The translations under genes were made by a program, and so were the position numbers. From Anaerolineales bacterium (GTDB lineage Bacteria; Chloroflexota; Anaerolineae; Anaerolineales; E44-bin32), in the NCBI GenBank assembly GCA_004376465.1, contig SOJU01000185.1:1-38821 (forward strand): a stretch of DNA of 38,821 nucleotides, read 5' to 3'. The notes beneath the pieces were generated by a model. It worked only from the letters and a program-made list of their open reading frames with translations, was not told where the DNA came from and searched no databases. Below are positions 37,034 to 38,821 of this stretch, one piece after another. Each line of letters begins with the position of its first letter. Positions within the stretch are counted from its first letter, which is position 1.

Positions 37034-37854
37034 GCAAAACCAAAAATAGCAAACTCGTCTCTCTCACCGATGCAGCAGCGATGGTCAAACCGAAGGGCTG
37101 CCGGCTTGCCCTCGGAGGTTTCACGCTTTACCGTCGACCGATGGCGTTTTCGTTGGCGTTGTTGGATCGTTTTCGCACTGAGAGCACACCCTCCGATATC
37201 ACATTAATCAACTTCACATCAAGTGTGGAAAGCGACATACTTGTAGGTGAAGGTATGGTCTCAATAATCCGCACCTGCTATTTTGGCCTGGAGGTTTTCG
37301 GCTTAGCTCCGCATTTCACCTCTGCAGCTGCAGATGGATCGATCCAAATTATTGAAGAGACGGAAGCCAGCCTGGCATTCGGGATTCGGGCGGCAATGGC
37401 AGGAGTTGGCTTTATGCCCTCGATCGCCTGGCAAGGGACAGATTTGTTACGTTTGCGTCCCGATGTAAAGACGATCGAAGACCCCTATTCAGGCGAGATG
37501 CTTACCGCTTTCCCGGCAATAAATTGTGACGTCGCGGTGATCCACGCTCTAGAAGCCGACCTCGACGGGAACGCCTGCATAGGAGCTAATCAAGGCGTAG
37601 ATCGCGAGCTGTCTCTGGTCGCGGATAAGGTCATCATCACCGCCGAAAAAGTAGTCCCGCGTCTTGAAAAGGTAGACATCGTTGGGATTGTAGTTGACGC
37701 GGTCGTTGAAATTCCTAACGGTGCATGGCCAACATCATGTTACCCATCGTACGCCTTAGACGGTTTAGCCATCCTCGATTATGTTGAAAAAATCGGCAGC
37801 GAAAGCTATAACCCGCTGCTGGATACGTGGCTGGCCCGCTATAATCTGGCCTAG
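37030..37854 (+). CDS. CoA-transferase A-type (glutaconate CoA-transferase-like) subunit
   Basis: This 274-residue protein resembles the A subunit of family I CoA-transferases (GctA-like): CRLALGGFTLYRRPMAF at the start, DVAVIHALEADLDGNACI in the middle, and VVDAVVEIPNGAWPTSCYP near the end. These enzymes are usually A/B heteromers and the catalytic Glu is in the B subunit. No B-subunit gene follows; the next gene is an S41 protease. The GTG start at 37030 overlaps the preceding stop and has GGAGG six bases upstream. Whether a partner lies elsewhere or the A domain acts alone is open. Confidence 0.78.
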   Translation: MSKTKNSKLVSLTDAAAMVKPKGCRLALGGFTLYRRPMAFSLALLDRFRTESTPSDITLINFTSSVESDILVGEGMVSIIRTCYFGLEVFGLAPHFTSAAADGSIQIIEETEASLAFGIRAAMAGVGFMPSIAWQGTDLLRLRPDVKTIEDPYSGEMLTAFPAINCDVAVIHALEADLDGNACIGANQGVDRELSLVADKVIITAEKVVPRLEKVDIVGIVVDAVVEIPNGAWPTSCYPSYALDGLAILDYVEKIGSESYNPLLDTWLARYNLA

Positions 37855-37868
37855 CGTCCACGAATTCA

Positions 37869-37897
37869 TTGACACTCACCCGCAATCATACGAGTAT
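37869..37897 (+). promoter_or_regulatory. Possible promoter of the S41 protease gene
   Basis: A perfect -35 TTGACA (37869-37874) lies upstream. The best -10 candidates are GAGTAT at 17 bases or TATGTT at 20 bases; neither is strong. Confidence 0.4.
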
Positions 37898-37941
37898 GTT
37901 ATCCTTTACCCCATTCAAACAAAATTGAGGGATTCGGCAAT

Positions 37942-38821
37942 ATGACATCAAAAGTAAAATTTGTATTAATTGGCTTGTTCATAGGATCACTTTTATCAGC
38001 AAGCATATTCGCAAGCGGTCTGGCAATAGGCGTTGTAATCGGCCAGATGATCGGTTACGAATTTCTGCCAGATTGGCTGGAGGATCCTCTCCAGGAATCT
38101 TCACTGGTGGTGGAAACAAAGACATACACATCAGAACCACCGGAAGGCTCCGATGAGTTATTTGCTCCTTTCTGGCAGGCGTGGGATATCGTACACGAAG
38201 AGTTTGTCGACCAGCCGCTTGACGATGTCACACTCATGAGAGGGGCTATTTCCGGGACATTGGACGCTCTTGGTGATCCCCACACATCCTACATGGACCC
38301 TGTTACCTACCAACAAGCGAATATCCCACTCCACGGCTCTTACGAAGGGATCGGAGCCTGGGTGGACACGAATGCGGAATTCCTGACGATCGTATCGCCC
38401 ATGCCCGGCTCCCCGGCAGAAGAAGCGGGGCTGGAGCCCGGTGATGAGGTGGTCGCTGTCGACGGTGAAGATGTAACCGGCATCGACGCAAACATCGTAA
38501 TTCGCAGCGTCCTTGGTCCTGCGGGAACGACGGTTCACCTGACCATCCGACGTGAGGGAGAACCCGATCTCCTGGAGTTCGAGATTATCAGAGCGGAGAT
38601 CCTGGTTCCCAGCGTCGAGAGCGAGATGCTCGAAGGAGATATCGGCTATATCCAGCTCTTCAATTTCTCCAACGACACTTCAGACGATCTACGGAGCGCG
38701 ATCCGTGATTTACGCCAGACTGAATTGAATGGGTTAATTCTCGATTTGAGAGGCAATGGCGGTGGTTTCCTGCTCACGGCAATCGAAGTGGCTTCAGAGT
38801 TTATTGAAGATGGCGTGATCA
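37942..38821 (+). CDS. S41-family C-terminal processing peptidase (CtpA-like), N-terminal part
   Basis: The first 293 codons are present; the gene continues past the right edge. The translation has a signal anchor (FVLIGLFIGSLLSASIFASGLAIGVV), the pre-PDZ GDPHTSYMDP segment, a PDZ domain (GIGAWV...VSPMPGSPAEEAGLEPGDEVVAVDG...) and the start of the protease domain (GYIQLFNFSNDTSDDL, LILDLRGNGGG). This is the normal order for CtpA/Prc enzymes, which cut C-terminal tails of envelope proteins. The catalytic Ser/Lys pair lies beyond the window. Start is the ATG at 37942 after GAGGG. Confidence 0.93.
   Translation, partial: MTSKVKFVLIGLFIGSLLSASIFASGLAIGVVIGQMIGYEFLPDWLEDPLQESSLVVETKTYTSEPPEGSDELFAPFWQAWDIVHEEFVDQPLDDVTLMRGAISGTLDALGDPHTSYMDPVTYQQANIPLHGSYEGIGAWVDTNAEFLTIVSPMPGSPAEEAGLEPGDEVVAVDGEDVTGIDANIVIRSVLGPAGTTVHLTIRREGEPDLLEFEIIRAEILVPSVESEMLEGDIGYIQLFNFSNDTSDDLRSAIRDLRQTELNGLILDLRGNGGGFLLTAIEVASEFIEDGVI

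Overview
The window looks like a chromosomal piece of a Chloroflexota bacterium, probably of the Anaerolineae type. This rests on gene content, not on a marker gene: a four-subunit ferredoxin-dependent 2-oxoacid oxidoreductase, a valS gene under a T-box leader, SH3/zinc-ribbon envelope-type proteins, a cyclase/NB-ARC/TPR regulator, and MutL with an endonuclease motif. No rRNA, tRNA or CRISPR array was seen.

Left block (about 1-15.3 kb). The left edge holds the first 45 codons of nuoB with a good promoter. From 0.3 to 15.3 kb come small accessory genes, all on the minus strand and mostly unrelated: GNAT acetyltransferase, membrane protein, DUF6429, ICMT-like methyltransferase, alpha/beta hydrolase, saccharopine-dehydrogenase-like protein, a large cyclase/NB-ARC/TPR regulator, a decayed SnoaL/DUF4440-like gene, a DUF2269/CopD-like membrane protein, an ABM/NIPSNAP-like protein, an IS110-family transposase, a second hydrolase, a zinc-finger methyltransferase and a flavodoxin. 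Gaps are long and full of GC-rich hairpins. Several genes are preceded by a conserved box read as CCGTTAGAT or CCGTAAGGC on the coding strand, and one gap (12442-12514) has the form of an integron attC site. I read part of this block as an integron-like gene-cassette array without a visible integrase, with an IS110 element sitting between two such sites. A 71-bp repeat (3 mismatches) occurs in inverted orientation at 3.1 and 17.1 kb, on either side of most of the block.

Middle (15.6-27.3 kb). A divergent pair encodes an SH3-domain exported protein and a zinc-ribbon protein. A GDSL-like lipoprotein follows, then the 2-oxoacid:ferredoxin oxidoreductase operon (delta-alpha-beta-gamma), a beta-lactamase-fold serine hydrolase with a VanW-like N-terminus, a CPBP protease, a zone of REP-like palindromes, and valS with a complete T-box leader (specifier GUC, valine) and promoter.

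Right block (27.3-38.8 kb). A 1101-residue sensor histidine kinase is transcribed away from a tightly overlapping operon: receiver/CpaE-like ATPase, Sir2 deacylase, GAF histidine kinase. This operon converges on mutL, whose -10 box sits so close to its ATG that a leaderless transcript is likely. The last genes run rightward: a HAD nucleotidase-like gene, a one-helix small protein, a lone CoA-transferase A-type subunit and the start of an S41 C-terminal processing protease cut by the window edge.
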